The notes under the pieces: generated by a model
What the model was told of the DNA's origin: nothing
The model's input: only the letters and a program-made list of their open reading frames with translations
Databases searched by the model: none
Assembly: GCA_965233705.1 (NCBI GenBank)
Contig: CBDDTF010000001.1
Location: 310,001 to 374,000 of the forward strand
Length of the DNA: 64,000 nucleotides
DNA from: Algihabitans sp965233705
Lineage (GTDB): Bacteria > Pseudomonadota > Alphaproteobacteria > Kiloniellales > DSM-21159
Direction of reading: 5' to 3'
Made by a program: the position numbers and the translations under genes
Shown: in pieces, positions 8,961 through 16,388 of the stretch
Layout: each line of letters opens with the position of its first letter
Numbering within the stretch: the stretch's first letter is position 1

Positions 8961-9129
8961 CCGGCAAGCGCGCCGGCCCGCCGCGTCGCCCGCCAGGGCC
9001 GCGGCGACGCCGCGGCCATCAATCCGGCCATCAACCCGGCCGGCGTGCCGCGCCCCGTGTCCCGCGCCCGGCGCCCCGCGTCCCGCGTCCCGCCGCCTCG
9101 CGGCGGATTGTGGACGTCCGGGGGCGTGG

Positions 9130-9197
9130 ACGTCAGCCAATTGGGGACGTCAGCCAATTGGGGACGTCAGCCAATTGGGGACGTCAGCCAGTTGGGG
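9130..9197. repeat. 17-bp tandem repeat, four copies, noncoding
   Basis: Four consecutive copies of ACGTCAGCCAATTGGGG; the fourth has GTTGGGG in place of ATTGGGG. The array lies between the helicase stop and the 3' end of the secreted hypothetical gene, and a partial fifth copy runs into that gene's stop region. The 17-bp period would not keep a reading frame. Confidence 0.95.
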
Positions 9198-9200
9198 GCG

Positions 9201-10280
9201 TCAGCCGGCCGGCGTGCCCTTGAGCGCGACGCGGCGCAGCGCGAAGTCGCCGCCGCCGTTGATCGCCACCAGGCCGTCGAAGGGATCGTTGTAGCCGCGG
9301 TCGCGCAGGCTGAAGAGCGTCGTGCCGTTCAGCGACACCTCCATGCGGCCGCCGCGGTCGCGGGTCCAGGCGAGCCGGTGCGCCGCGCCGTCGGCCAGCG
9401 TGGCGTCGGCGGTGGCCTTCTCCAGCGTGCTGACGGTGCCGCGCGGCGAGAGCTTGAGCAGGCGGACCTCGGTCCCGCCGTCGCCGGGCATCACCACCAG
9501 GCGATAGCCGGCGTCGATCCGCTCGCCCTGATAGACCCCCAGCTCCAGGCGCGGCGCCGTGACCTCGGCCAGCGCGCGCCGGCTGAGCTCGACTTCGAGG
9601 GCGAAGGCGTTGGTGATCGCCACCCGCGCCGTCACCGCCGCGAAGTCGGGGTCGTCGGCCGGCGCCGCCGGCTGCTGCTCCCGATCCTGCCGCCGCTCGC
9701 CCTGCTCGCCGCGCAAGGCCTCCTGCAGCAGCCCGCCGATGATCTGCTTGGCGGCGTCCTCCACGCTGTCGCCGCCGCGCTCCCGCCCGGCCGTCTCGGC
9801 CGGCGGCGCCGGCGGGGTGACCACGGAGCGCAGGCCGTGGCGCCAGTCGACCATCCATTCCGGCTCGGTGACCTGCCAGGGCGCCTCGGGCGTCGCCCCC
9901 CGGCCGGAGAAGTCGTCGGACAGCAGCAGACGCTGCCAGGGCCGGTCGTAGCGCGCGGCCAGGTCCTCCAGCTCGCGCAGGTACCAGGGGTCGGCCAGCC
10001 GCTCGCTGCGCCCCTTCTCGATCAGATCGCGCAGCGCCTCCACCAGCTCGGCCGTCTCGCCGGCCGCGCCGTCCTGCGCCCGCGCCGCGCCCGGCAGCGA
10101 CAGGAGGAGAGCGGCCAGAACGACGGTGGCCAGACCGACGGTGGCCAGACCGGCGGGGGTCCGACCGGCGGGAGCCCGACCGGCGGGAGCCCGACCGGCG
10201 GGAGCCCGATCGGCGGGGGCGGCCGCGCCGACGCGCCGTCCGCGCGCAGGCGCAAGCCCGGAAAGACGGATCGGTTCCAT
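9201..10280 (-). CDS. Secreted hypothetical protein with lectin-like C-terminal half
   Basis: A 359-residue protein of unknown function. Residues 20-45 are a five-residue repeat of the APAGR kind, followed by a hydrophobic stretch LATVVLAALLLSLPGAARA ending in a plausible signal peptidase site, so export is likely. The C-terminal half contains LLSDDFSGRG near residue 120 and, later, a segment around DGAAHRLAWTRDRGGRMEV and VSLNGTTLFSLRDRGY, which recalls concanavalin-like beta-sandwich domains of the LamG or DUF1080 kind; that is a tentative reading. The true start may lie downstream of the repeat. The repeat makes the N-terminal length likely to vary between strains. Confidence 0.6.
   Translation of the reverse strand: MEPIRLSGLAPARGRRVGAAAPADRAPAGRAPAGRAPAGRTPAGLATVGLATVVLAALLLSLPGAARAQDGAAGETAELVEALRDLIEKGRSERLADPWYLRELEDLAARYDRPWQRLLLSDDFSGRGATPEAPWQVTEPEWMVDWRHGLRSVVTPPAPPAETAGRERGGDSVEDAAKQIIGGLLQEALRGEQGERRQDREQQPAAPADDPDFAAVTARVAITNAFALEVELSRRALAEVTAPRLELGVYQGERIDAGYRLVVMPGDGGTEVRLLKLSPRGTVSTLEKATADATLADGAAHRLAWTRDRGGRMEVSLNGTTLFSLRDRGYNDPFDGLVAINGGGDFALRRVALKGTPAG
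10123..10212. repeat. 15-bp tandem repeat, six degenerate copies
   Basis: Six 15-bp units: two of ACGGTGGCCAGACCG, then four of the GCGGGAGCCCGACCG type. The array encodes the five-residue repeat and the beginning of the hydrophobic region at the N-terminus of the secreted protein on the minus strand. The unit is a multiple of three, so copy-number change keeps the frame. Confidence 0.9.
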
Positions 10281-10413
10281 AATCCCAGACTATCACAGGC
10301 GGCCTCGCAAGGCAGCGGCTTGCGCCCGATCAATGCACCCCGGGCCAGGGGACGGGCATCTCTTGCGGCCGTTTCGCCGCGCCCGCCGCGCCAGACCACG
10401 AAGGAGATGCCCC

Positions 10414-11514
10414 ATGCTCACCACGGCGATCTTTCCCGGCCGCTATGTCCAGGGCGCCCACGCGCTCGCCTCGCTGGGCGAGGAGGCCGCCCGCCTGGGC
10501 ACCCCGCCGCTGGTGGTGGCCGACGCCGTCGTCGCCGAGCGGCTGCAGGACCGGGTGACCGCCGGCCTGGGCGATGTACCGGCGCGGATCGAGCGCTTCG
10601 GCGGCGAGTGCAGCCAGGCCGAGATCGACCGCCTCAGCGCCCTGGCCCGCGCCGAGGGGGCCGGCGCCATCGTCGGCATCGGCGGCGGCAAGACCCTGGA
10701 CACCGCCAAGGCCGTCGCCCACGCCCTGGACCGGCCGGTGCTGGTCGCGCCGACCCTGGCCTCGACCGACGCCCCCTGCTCGGCCCTCTCGGTGATCTAC
10801 ACCGAGGACGGCCAGTTCGAGCGCTACCTGATCCTGCCGCGCAACCCCGACGTGGTGCTGGTCGACACCGCGGTGATCGCGGCCGCGCCGGTGCGCTTCC
10901 TGGTCGCCGGCATGGGCGACGCCCTGGCCACCTGGTTCGAGGCCGAGAGCTGCCGCATCCGCCGCGCCGCCAACATGACCGGCCGGCCCGGCACGATGAG
11001 CGCCTACGCCCTGGCGCGGATCTGCTACGACACGCTGATGGACTACGGCCGCCTGGCCAAGACCGCCGCCGAGGCCGGCACGGTGGTACCGGCCCTGGAG
11101 CACGTGATTGAGGCCAACACCCTGCTCTCGGGCCTGGGCTTCGAGTCGGGCGGCCTGGCGGCCTGCCACGCCATCCACAACGGCCTGACCACCCAGGAGG
11201 CCACCCACGCCTTCTGGCACGGCGAGAAGGTGGCGATCGGCGTGGTCGCGGCGCTGTTCCTGACCGACCAGCCGGCCGAGCGAATCGACGAGGTCTACGA
11301 CTTCTGCCTCGACATCGGCCTGCCGGTGACCCTGGCCGAGATCGGCCTGGGCGAAGCGGGGGACGCGCAGCTCCGCGCGGTGGCCGAGGCCGCCTGCGCC
11401 GCCGGCGAGACGATCCACCACGAGCCCCACGAGGTGAAGCCGGAGACGGTGCTCTGGGCGCTCAAGGCCGCCGACGCCGAGGGCCGCCGGCGCCGGGCGC
11501 TGCGCGGCGCCTGA
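10414..11514 (+). CDS. gldA: Glycerol dehydrogenase
   Basis: NAD-dependent, metal-containing oxidation of glycerol to dihydroxyacetone. The 366-residue protein begins MLTTAIFPGRYVQGAHAL, with AAGGAGA seven nucleotides before the ATG. It has the NAD-binding stretch GIGGGKTLDTAKAVA, APTLASTDAPCSALSVIY, and the metal-site region with GMGDALATWFEA, ESGGLAACHAIHNG and THAFWHGEKVAIG, whose Asp and two His residues are the expected metal ligands. It has no co-directional neighbour. Together with the alpha-glucosidase and glucosylglycerol genes it could recycle glycerol released from glucosylglycerol; that link is an inference. Confidence 0.92.
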   Translation: MLTTAIFPGRYVQGAHALASLGEEAARLGTPPLVVADAVVAERLQDRVTAGLGDVPARIERFGGECSQAEIDRLSALARAEGAGAIVGIGGGKTLDTAKAVAHALDRPVLVAPTLASTDAPCSALSVIYTEDGQFERYLILPRNPDVVLVDTAVIAAAPVRFLVAGMGDALATWFEAESCRIRRAANMTGRPGTMSAYALARICYDTLMDYGRLAKTAAEAGTVVPALEHVIEANTLLSGLGFESGGLAACHAIHNGLTTQEATHAFWHGEKVAIGVVAALFLTDQPAERIDEVYDFCLDIGLPVTLAEIGLGEAGDAQLRAVAEAACAAGETIHHEPHEVKPETVLWALKAADAEGRRRRALRGA

Positions 11515-11533
11515 CCGCCGCTGCTGGAAGACC

Positions 11534-11672
11534 TAGAGCAGATGCCGACCTGAAGCTCTCGCGACGCGATCCCTGCAGGTCGGCTGACTCTGCTCTCACA
11601 CATTGAAGTGAGAGCGACGTCTCGCGACTGGCGGAACCGCTGCGCGGGTCCAGACGGTCGCAAATCTCTCTA
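11534..11672. repeat. Palindromic element pair (E2) between gldA and mobA
   Basis: The same two-hairpin design as E1. The first hairpin (11534-11596) runs from CTAGAGCAGATGCCGACCTG to CAGGTCGGCTGACTCTGCTCT-type ends. The second (11611-11672) runs from AGAGCGACGTCTCGCGAC to GGTCGCAAATCTCTCTA. It lies between convergent genes and is a candidate two-way terminator. Confidence 0.85.
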
Positions 11673-11685
11673 ACCGCGACGTGCG

Positions 11686-12303
11686 CTACACCGCCGCGGC
11701 CAGCATCCGCTCCGCTTCGGCCAGGTCCTCCGGGCGGTTGGCGTTGAAGAAAGGGTCGTGCGGCGTCACCGGCCAGTCGACGGCGGTGACCTTGTAGCGG
11801 GCGGTCCAGACGTCGACCTTGCGGACCTCCTCGACGGTCATGGCCGCGCGCAGCTCCTCGGCGAGGCTGACCGGCCAGAGGGCGATCGGCGGGTGGGCGC
11901 GGCCGCCCGAGCTGGCGCAGGCGATGTCGGCGCCCTCGGCGATCATCGCCCGCTCCAGCCGCTCGACCAGGTCGCGCGGCAGGAAGGGCGCGTCGCTCGG
12001 CACCGTCAGGATCAGGTCGCAGACCGGCGCGTGACGCGCCGCCCACTCCATGCCGGTCAGCACCCCGGCCAGCGGCCCGGCGAAGCCGCCGACCGCGTCG
12101 GGGGCGACCGGCAGGTCGAAGTCGGAAAAGCGGCCCGGGTCGCCGTTGGCGTTGATCACCAGGCAGCTCGCCTGCGGGCGGATGCGCTCGAGGATATGCG
12201 CCAGGATCGGCCGGCCGGCCAGCGCGCGCAGCCCCTTGTCGCCGCCGCCCATGCGCCGCGCCAGGCCACCGGCCAGGATCACCCCGCAGACCTTGTGCCG
12301 CAT
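11686..12303 (-). CDS. mobA: Molybdenum cofactor guanylyltransferase
   Basis: Transfers GMP from GTP to molybdopterin to form the guanine dinucleotide cofactor used by DMSO-reductase-family enzymes such as formate dehydrogenase. The 205-residue protein, of normal length, shows the nucleotide-binding start GVILAGGLARRMGGGDKGL, then VINANGDPGRF, a metal-site region at LTVPSDAPFLPRDLVERL, and FFNANRPEDLAEAER near the end. It is followed upstream on the same strand by fdhD across an 86-bp gap, which fits a shared role in formate dehydrogenase maturation. Confidence 0.93.
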   Translation of the reverse strand: MRHKVCGVILAGGLARRMGGGDKGLRALAGRPILAHILERIRPQASCLVINANGDPGRFSDFDLPVAPDAVGGFAGPLAGVLTGMEWAARHAPVCDLILTVPSDAPFLPRDLVERLERAMIAEGADIACASSGGRAHPPIALWPVSLAEELRAAMTVEEVRKVDVWTARYKVTAVDWPVTPHDPFFNANRPEDLAEAERMLAAAV

Positions 12304-12389
12304 TCTCCGCTCCCGCCGCCCGACCTCGGGCCTTCAAGACTGCTTCGGTCGGCCGCACCCGGCCGGCCCGGTTCGGGCCGCCGCCCGCG

Positions 12390-13394
12390 TCAGCTCTCCG
12401 CCCGGCTGCCCTTGCGGCGGTGACGCGGGTCCTCCTCCTCGGCGTCGCTGCCGTCGCTGTCGAACACCAGGCGCTCGGGCCCGGAGAGCGCAAGGAAGCG
12501 CTTGCCCTTGGCGCGGCCGACCAGGGTCAGGCCCGCCTGCTGCGCCAGCTCGACGCCCCAGGCGGTGAAGCCCGAGCGGCTGACCAGGATCGGGATCTCC
12601 ATCTGCACCGTCTTGATCACCATCTCGCTGGTCAGGCGGCCGGTCGTGTAGAAGATCTTGTCCTCGGCGCCCAGCCCCTCCAGGAACATGTAGCCGGCGA
12701 TCTTGTCGACCGCGTTGTGGCGCCCGACGTCCTCCATGTAGACCAGCGGCCGCGCGCCCTGGCAGAGCACGCAGCCGTGGATCGCGCCTGAGGTCAGGTA
12801 GAGGCTGGGCGCGCCGTTGATTTTTCGGGTCAGGGCGTAGAGCTCGGAGGTGCGCAACCGCGCCTGCGGGTTGAGGCGCACCTCGTCGAAGCGCTCCATC
12901 AGGTCGCCGAAGACCGTGCCCTGGGCGCAGCCGGAGGTGCGGATCTTCTTCTTCAGCTTCTCCTCGTAGTTCGTGGCGCGCGCGGTGCGCACCACCACCA
13001 CCTCCAGCTCCGCGTCGACGTCGATGCCGGTGATCTCGTCGTCGGCGCGCAGCATGTTCTGGTTCAGCAGGTAGCCGACCGCCAGGTACTCGGGATAGTC
13101 GCCGATCGTCATCATGGTGACGATCTCCTGCCCGTTGAGGAACAGGGTCAGGGGGCGCTCCATCACCACCCGGGTCTCGATCGCCTGGCCCTGCTCGTCG
13201 ATGCCCCGGACCGGCTGGGTCAGCTTCGGGTCCTCGGGGTCGGGGCGCAGCAGGAACTCGTCGAGGACGGCGGCATCGGCCAGCTTGGCCTTGCCCTTCT
13301 GAGCGACGCGCACCGGCGCCCCGGTCTCGGGTGCCTCGGTCTCGGGTGCCTCGGTCTCGGGCTGCGGCGGGCTGTCGGCGAGCGTGTGACGCAC
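12390..13394 (-). CDS. fdhD: Formate dehydrogenase accessory sulfurtransferase FdhD
   Basis: Passes sulfur from IscS to the molybdenum or tungsten cofactor of formate dehydrogenase. Family marks are RPLTLFLNG, SGCAQGTVFGD, the cysteine pair in GCVLCQGARPL, MEDVGRHNAVDKI, and TTGRLTSEMVIK. A GTG at 13394, preceded by GAGGGAGG, is the likely start and gives 334 residues, longer than usual because of an acidic N-terminal extension. Part of that extension is a 15-bp DNA repeat (ETEAP units). It is divergent from the tungstate transporter tupBCA, so metal uptake and cofactor sulfuration are neighbours. The start codon is less certain than the identity. Confidence 0.9.
   Translation of the reverse strand: MRHTLADSPPQPETEAPETEAPETGAPVRVAQKGKAKLADAAVLDEFLLRPDPEDPKLTQPVRGIDEQGQAIETRVVMERPLTLFLNGQEIVTMMTIGDYPEYLAVGYLLNQNMLRADDEITGIDVDAELEVVVVRTARATNYEEKLKKKIRTSGCAQGTVFGDLMERFDEVRLNPQARLRTSELYALTRKINGAPSLYLTSGAIHGCVLCQGARPLVYMEDVGRHNAVDKIAGYMFLEGLGAEDKIFYTTGRLTSEMVIKTVQMEIPILVSRSGFTAWGVELAQQAGLTLVGRAKGKRFLALSGPERLVFDSDGSDAEEEDPRHRRKGSRAES
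13323..13367. repeat. 15-bp tandem repeat in the fdhD N-terminus, three copies
   Basis: Three copies of the 15-bp unit GGTCTCGGGTGCCTC, the last degenerate. Read on the minus strand it encodes the ETEAP-type residues before the conserved FdhD domain. It is in frame and outside the conserved part of the protein. Confidence 0.9.
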
Positions 13395-13505
13395 GGGAAC
13401 GGCGGCCTCCCTCTGGTGTCCCGCCAATATGCGGCCGCGCGCGGGTGGGGACAAGATCGCGGCGCCCCTGCACGACTTGCACGATTTCCCCCACCCCGCC
13501 TGCGG

Positions 13506-13534
13506 TTGTAACAGAAACAGGTTTCTGCATAGAT
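13506..13534 (+). promoter_or_regulatory. Putative tup promoter with palindromic operator in the spacer
   Basis: TTGTAA (13506-13511) and ATAGAT (13529-13534) are separated by exactly 17 nt. The spacer holds a perfect inverted repeat, CAGAAAC-AG-GTTTCTG (13512-13527). tupB starts about 68 nt downstream. A symmetrical site between the -35 and -10 boxes suggests control by a dimeric regulator. The HTH/periplasmic-binding-fold regulator at 18.7 kb is a candidate, without direct evidence. Confidence 0.45.
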
Positions 13535-13601
13535 ACGCAGGCTGAAAGTCGGAAGCCCTGTGCGATGCCCGCTGCGTCGCCGACCGCCGAGCCCGCGCCC
13601 G

Positions 13602-14306
13602 ATGGACTATCTCGCCGCCGCCTTCCGGGCGGCCTTCGAGCTGCTGATCTCTTTCGACGCCGATCTCTGGGAGATCGTCGCCCTGTCGCTGCAGGTCAGC
13701 CTCTCGGCGGTGCTGATCGCGGCGCTGATCGGACTGCCGCTGGGCGCGGCGGTGGCGCTCTTCTCCTTTCCCGGGCGCGGCGGGCTGATCGTGGTGCTCA
13801 ACGCCCTCATGGGCTTGCCGCCGGTGGTGGTCGGGCTGCTGGTCTACCTGCTGCTGTCGCGGGCCGGGCCGCTGGGGGTGCTGGGCCTGCTGTTCACGCC
13901 GAGCGCGATGATCATCGCCCAGGTGATCCTGGTGCTGCCGATCGTCGCCGCGCTGACCCGCCAGGTGATCGAGGACCTCTGGGGCGAGTACCGCGAGCAG
14001 CTCGTCTCGCTGGGCGCCGGGCCGGCGCGGGCCATCCCGACCCTGCTGTGGGACGGCCGGGTGACCCTGGTGACGGCGATCCTGGCCGGCTTCGGACGAG
14101 CCAGCGCCGAGGTCGGCGCGGTGATGATCGTCGGCGGCAACATCGACCACGTCACCCGGGTGATGACGACGACCATCGCGCTGGAGACCAGCAAGGGCGA
14201 CCTGCCGCTGGCCCTCGGCCTGGGCCTGGTGCTGCTGCTGCTCACCCTCGTGATCAACGCCGCCGCCGAGGGCGTGCGCCGCTATGCGCGCGCGCATCTG
14301 GCATGA
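13602..14306 (+). CDS. tupB: Tungstate ABC transporter permease TupB
   Basis: The membrane subunit of a tungstate importer. The 234-residue protein is strongly hydrophobic, with roughly five to six membrane segments. The conserved cytoplasmic loop for contact with the ATPase is visible as LVSLGAGPARAIPTLLWDGR. ASAEVGAVMIVGGNIDHVTRVMT is typical of the TupB/ModB-like group. The ATG at 13602 is preferred to upstream in-frame codons because translation then begins directly at the family N-terminus (MDYLAAAFRAAFELL). It overlaps tupC by 4 nt. Confidence 0.9.
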   Translation: MDYLAAAFRAAFELLISFDADLWEIVALSLQVSLSAVLIAALIGLPLGAAVALFSFPGRGGLIVVLNALMGLPPVVVGLLVYLLLSRAGPLGVLGLLFTPSAMIIAQVILVLPIVAALTRQVIEDLWGEYREQLVSLGAGPARAIPTLLWDGRVTLVTAILAGFGRASAEVGAVMIVGGNIDHVTRVMTTTIALETSKGDLPLALGLGLVLLLLTLVINAAAEGVRRYARAHLA

Positions 14307-15118
14307 GCGCGCGCGCCGGGCCGCTCGCGCAGTCGCCCCAGGCGGCGACCGCCCCGCCGGCGGCACGCCCGCGCACGGCCGGCGGCCGCTTCGAGGACAG
14401 CATCCTGCCCGGTCGCTTCGAGCAGGTGGTCTACGAAGTCGGCGGCAAGCGTCTGATCGACGGGCTGGACCTGACCCTCGAGGCCGGGCCGCTCAGCGTC
14501 ATCCTCGGGCCCAACGGCGCCGGCAAGTCGCTGACCCTGCGCCTGGCCCACGGCCTGATCCGGCCGACCGGCGGGCGCGTGCTCTGGCAGAACCGCAAGC
14601 TCGACGGGGCGGGACGCGGGCCGCGCCGCCAGGCCATGGTGTTCCAGAAACCGGTGCTGCTGCGCCGCTCGGTCGCCGCCAACCTCGACTACGCCCTGGC
14701 GGTGCACAAGGTGAACGGGGCCGAACGCCGGCGGCGGCGCGCGGAGGCGCTGGAGCGCACCGGGCTGACCGCCTATGCGCGCCAAGCGGCGCGCACCCTG
14801 TCGGGCGGCGAACAGCAGCGGCTGGCCATGGCCCGGGCCTGGGCCCTGCGCCCGCAGGTGCTGTTCCTGGACGAGGCGACGGCCAGCCTGGACCCGGCGG
14901 CGACGGCGGCGATCGAGGAGATCGTGCGCGCCATGCACGCCGAGGGCTGCAAGATCGTCATGACCACCCACGACCTGGGCCAGGCTCGGCGCCTGGCCGA
15001 CGAGGTGATCTTCCTCAACCGCGGCCGCGCGCTGGAACAGGCGCCGGCGGCCCGCTTCTTCGCACAACCGGCGAGCCAGGCGGCGCGGGACTACCTGGCC
15101 GGCAAGCTCGTCTGGTGA
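14303..15118 (+). CDS. tupC: Tungstate ABC transporter ATP-binding protein TupC
   Basis: The ATPase of the tungstate importer, 271 residues. It shows Walker A GPNGAGKS, a Q-loop at MVFQKPVLLRR, the signature LSGGEQQRLAMARA, Walker B VLFLDEAT, and the H-loop TTHD. A 35-residue Ala/Pro/Arg-rich N-terminus precedes the domain. It is translationally coupled to tupB (ATGA overlap), and tupA follows after 32 nt. Specificity for tungstate rather than molybdate is taken from the partner proteins. Confidence 0.92.
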   Translation: MSARAGPLAQSPQAATAPPAARPRTAGGRFEDSILPGRFEQVVYEVGGKRLIDGLDLTLEAGPLSVILGPNGAGKSLTLRLAHGLIRPTGGRVLWQNRKLDGAGRGPRRQAMVFQKPVLLRRSVAANLDYALAVHKVNGAERRRRRAEALERTGLTAYARQAARTLSGGEQQRLAMARAWALRPQVLFLDEATASLDPAATAAIEEIVRAMHAEGCKIVMTTHDLGQARRLADEVIFLNRGRALEQAPAARFFAQPASQAARDYLAGKLVW

Positions 15119-15150
15119 CGACCGTCCAGACCAAGGGAGGAGACCCAGCG

Positions 15151-15987
15151 ATGAAAAAGACCCTTCTGGCCTTCGTGGCCGCCCTGCTGCTGGCCGCACC
15201 GCTGTCGGCCGGGCAGCTCCAGGCGGCGGAGCGCTTCATCACCGTCGCCTCGACCACCTCGACCAAGAACTCCGGCCTGCTCGACTTCCTGCTGCCGAAG
15301 TTCCAGGCGGAGAGCGGCATCGAGGTGCGCGTGGTCGCCGTCGGCACCGGCAAGGCCCTGCAGCAGGCGCGCGACGGTGACGCCGACGTGCTGCTGGTGC
15401 ACGCCAAGGGCCGCGAGGAGCAGTTCGTGGCCGAGGGCTACGGCGTCGAGCGCTTCGACGTGATGTACAACGACTTCGTGATCGTCGGGCCGCAAAGCGA
15501 CCCCGCCGGCGTCGCCGGCCTGTCGGATGCCCAGGCGGCGCTGACCAGGATCGCCGAGGCCGAGGCGACCTTCGCCAGCCGCGGCGACGACAGCGGCACC
15601 CACACCAAGGAGCGCAACCTCTGGAAAGCGGCCGGCGTCGACATCCAGTCGGCCAGCGGCGGCTGGTACCGCGAGACCGGCTCCGGCATGGGCGCCACGC
15701 TCAACACCGGCATCGGCATGGACGCCTACGTGCTGACCGACCGGGCCACCTGGATCGCCTTCGAGAACAAGGGCGGCCACGAGGTCCTCGTCGAGGGCGA
15801 CCCGCAGCTCTTCAACCAGTACGGCGTGATCCTGGTGAACCCGGACAAGCACCCGCACGTCAAGACCGAGCTGGGCCAGAGCTTCATCGACTGGCTGACC
15901 GGCGAAACGGGCCAGGCGCTGATCGCCGAGTACCGCCTGAACGGCCAGCAGCTCTTCTTCCCCAACGCCAGGAAGGGCCAGTCCTGA
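15151..15987 (+). CDS. tupA: Tungstate-binding periplasmic protein TupA
   Basis: The periplasmic receptor for tungstate, 278 residues. A signal peptide MKKTLLAFVAALLLAAPLSA is followed by the TupA ligand motif region ASTTSTKNSGLLDFLLPKF, then GTGKALQQARDGDADVLLVHA and RGDDSGTHTKERNLW. A GGGAGGAG ribosome-binding site lies before the ATG. It is the last gene of tupBCA. Tungsten, or molybdenum, would be used by formate dehydrogenase, whose maturation genes mobA and fdhD lie just upstream on the other strand. Confidence 0.93.
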   Translation: MKKTLLAFVAALLLAAPLSAGQLQAAERFITVASTTSTKNSGLLDFLLPKFQAESGIEVRVVAVGTGKALQQARDGDADVLLVHAKGREEQFVAEGYGVERFDVMYNDFVIVGPQSDPAGVAGLSDAQAALTRIAEAEATFASRGDDSGTHTKERNLWKAAGVDIQSASGGWYRETGSGMGATLNTGIGMDAYVLTDRATWIAFENKGGHEVLVEGDPQLFNQYGVILVNPDKHPHVKTELGQSFIDWLTGETGQALIAEYRLNGQQLFFPNARKGQS

Positions 15988-16388
15988 ACCGGCGGCCGGC
16001 AGGGGCGTGACCGGCGCGCGAAGCGGCCCGCAGCGCGGGTCCGCCGCGCGCCCGCCGCGCCAGGCCGCCGCGAGTCCGGCGGCGCGGGGGGCGCCCGTGC
16101 CGCTGCAGCTCCCCTCCACTGGCGGGCCCGCCCCCGCGCGCAGCGGTGCGGCTGGCCCGCCCTTTTTCGTCCACCGCCGCCTTTCATGGCCGACCGGCGC
16201 GGCGGGCGCGACGCGCGGCGCTGCCGCTCGGGCCGGCTCTGGGGTAGACTGGCCCGGCCTCGCCGTCGGCTGGGCGCAACGACGAGGCGGCTACCGATCG
16301 ATCGCCGGGACCCGGCACGACGGCCGCGCAGCGGCGCAGGCCGTGCGCCACCTCCGCCGCCCCCGGCTTTGGAAGGGAGCCTGCAGAG
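15988..16388. other. Intergenic region, nothing recognised
   Basis: A 401-bp GC-rich gap between tupA and the solute-binding protein gene. No hairpin-plus-T terminator, known RNA or supported small gene was seen. A GAAGGGAG at its end is the ribosome-binding site of the next gene. Confidence 0.4.

Noticed and set aside
9201..10280. Known sugar hydrolase for the secreted hypothetical protein
   Set aside because: Only a vague beta-sandwich resemblance is visible; no catalytic residues could be named, so it is left as hypothetical.
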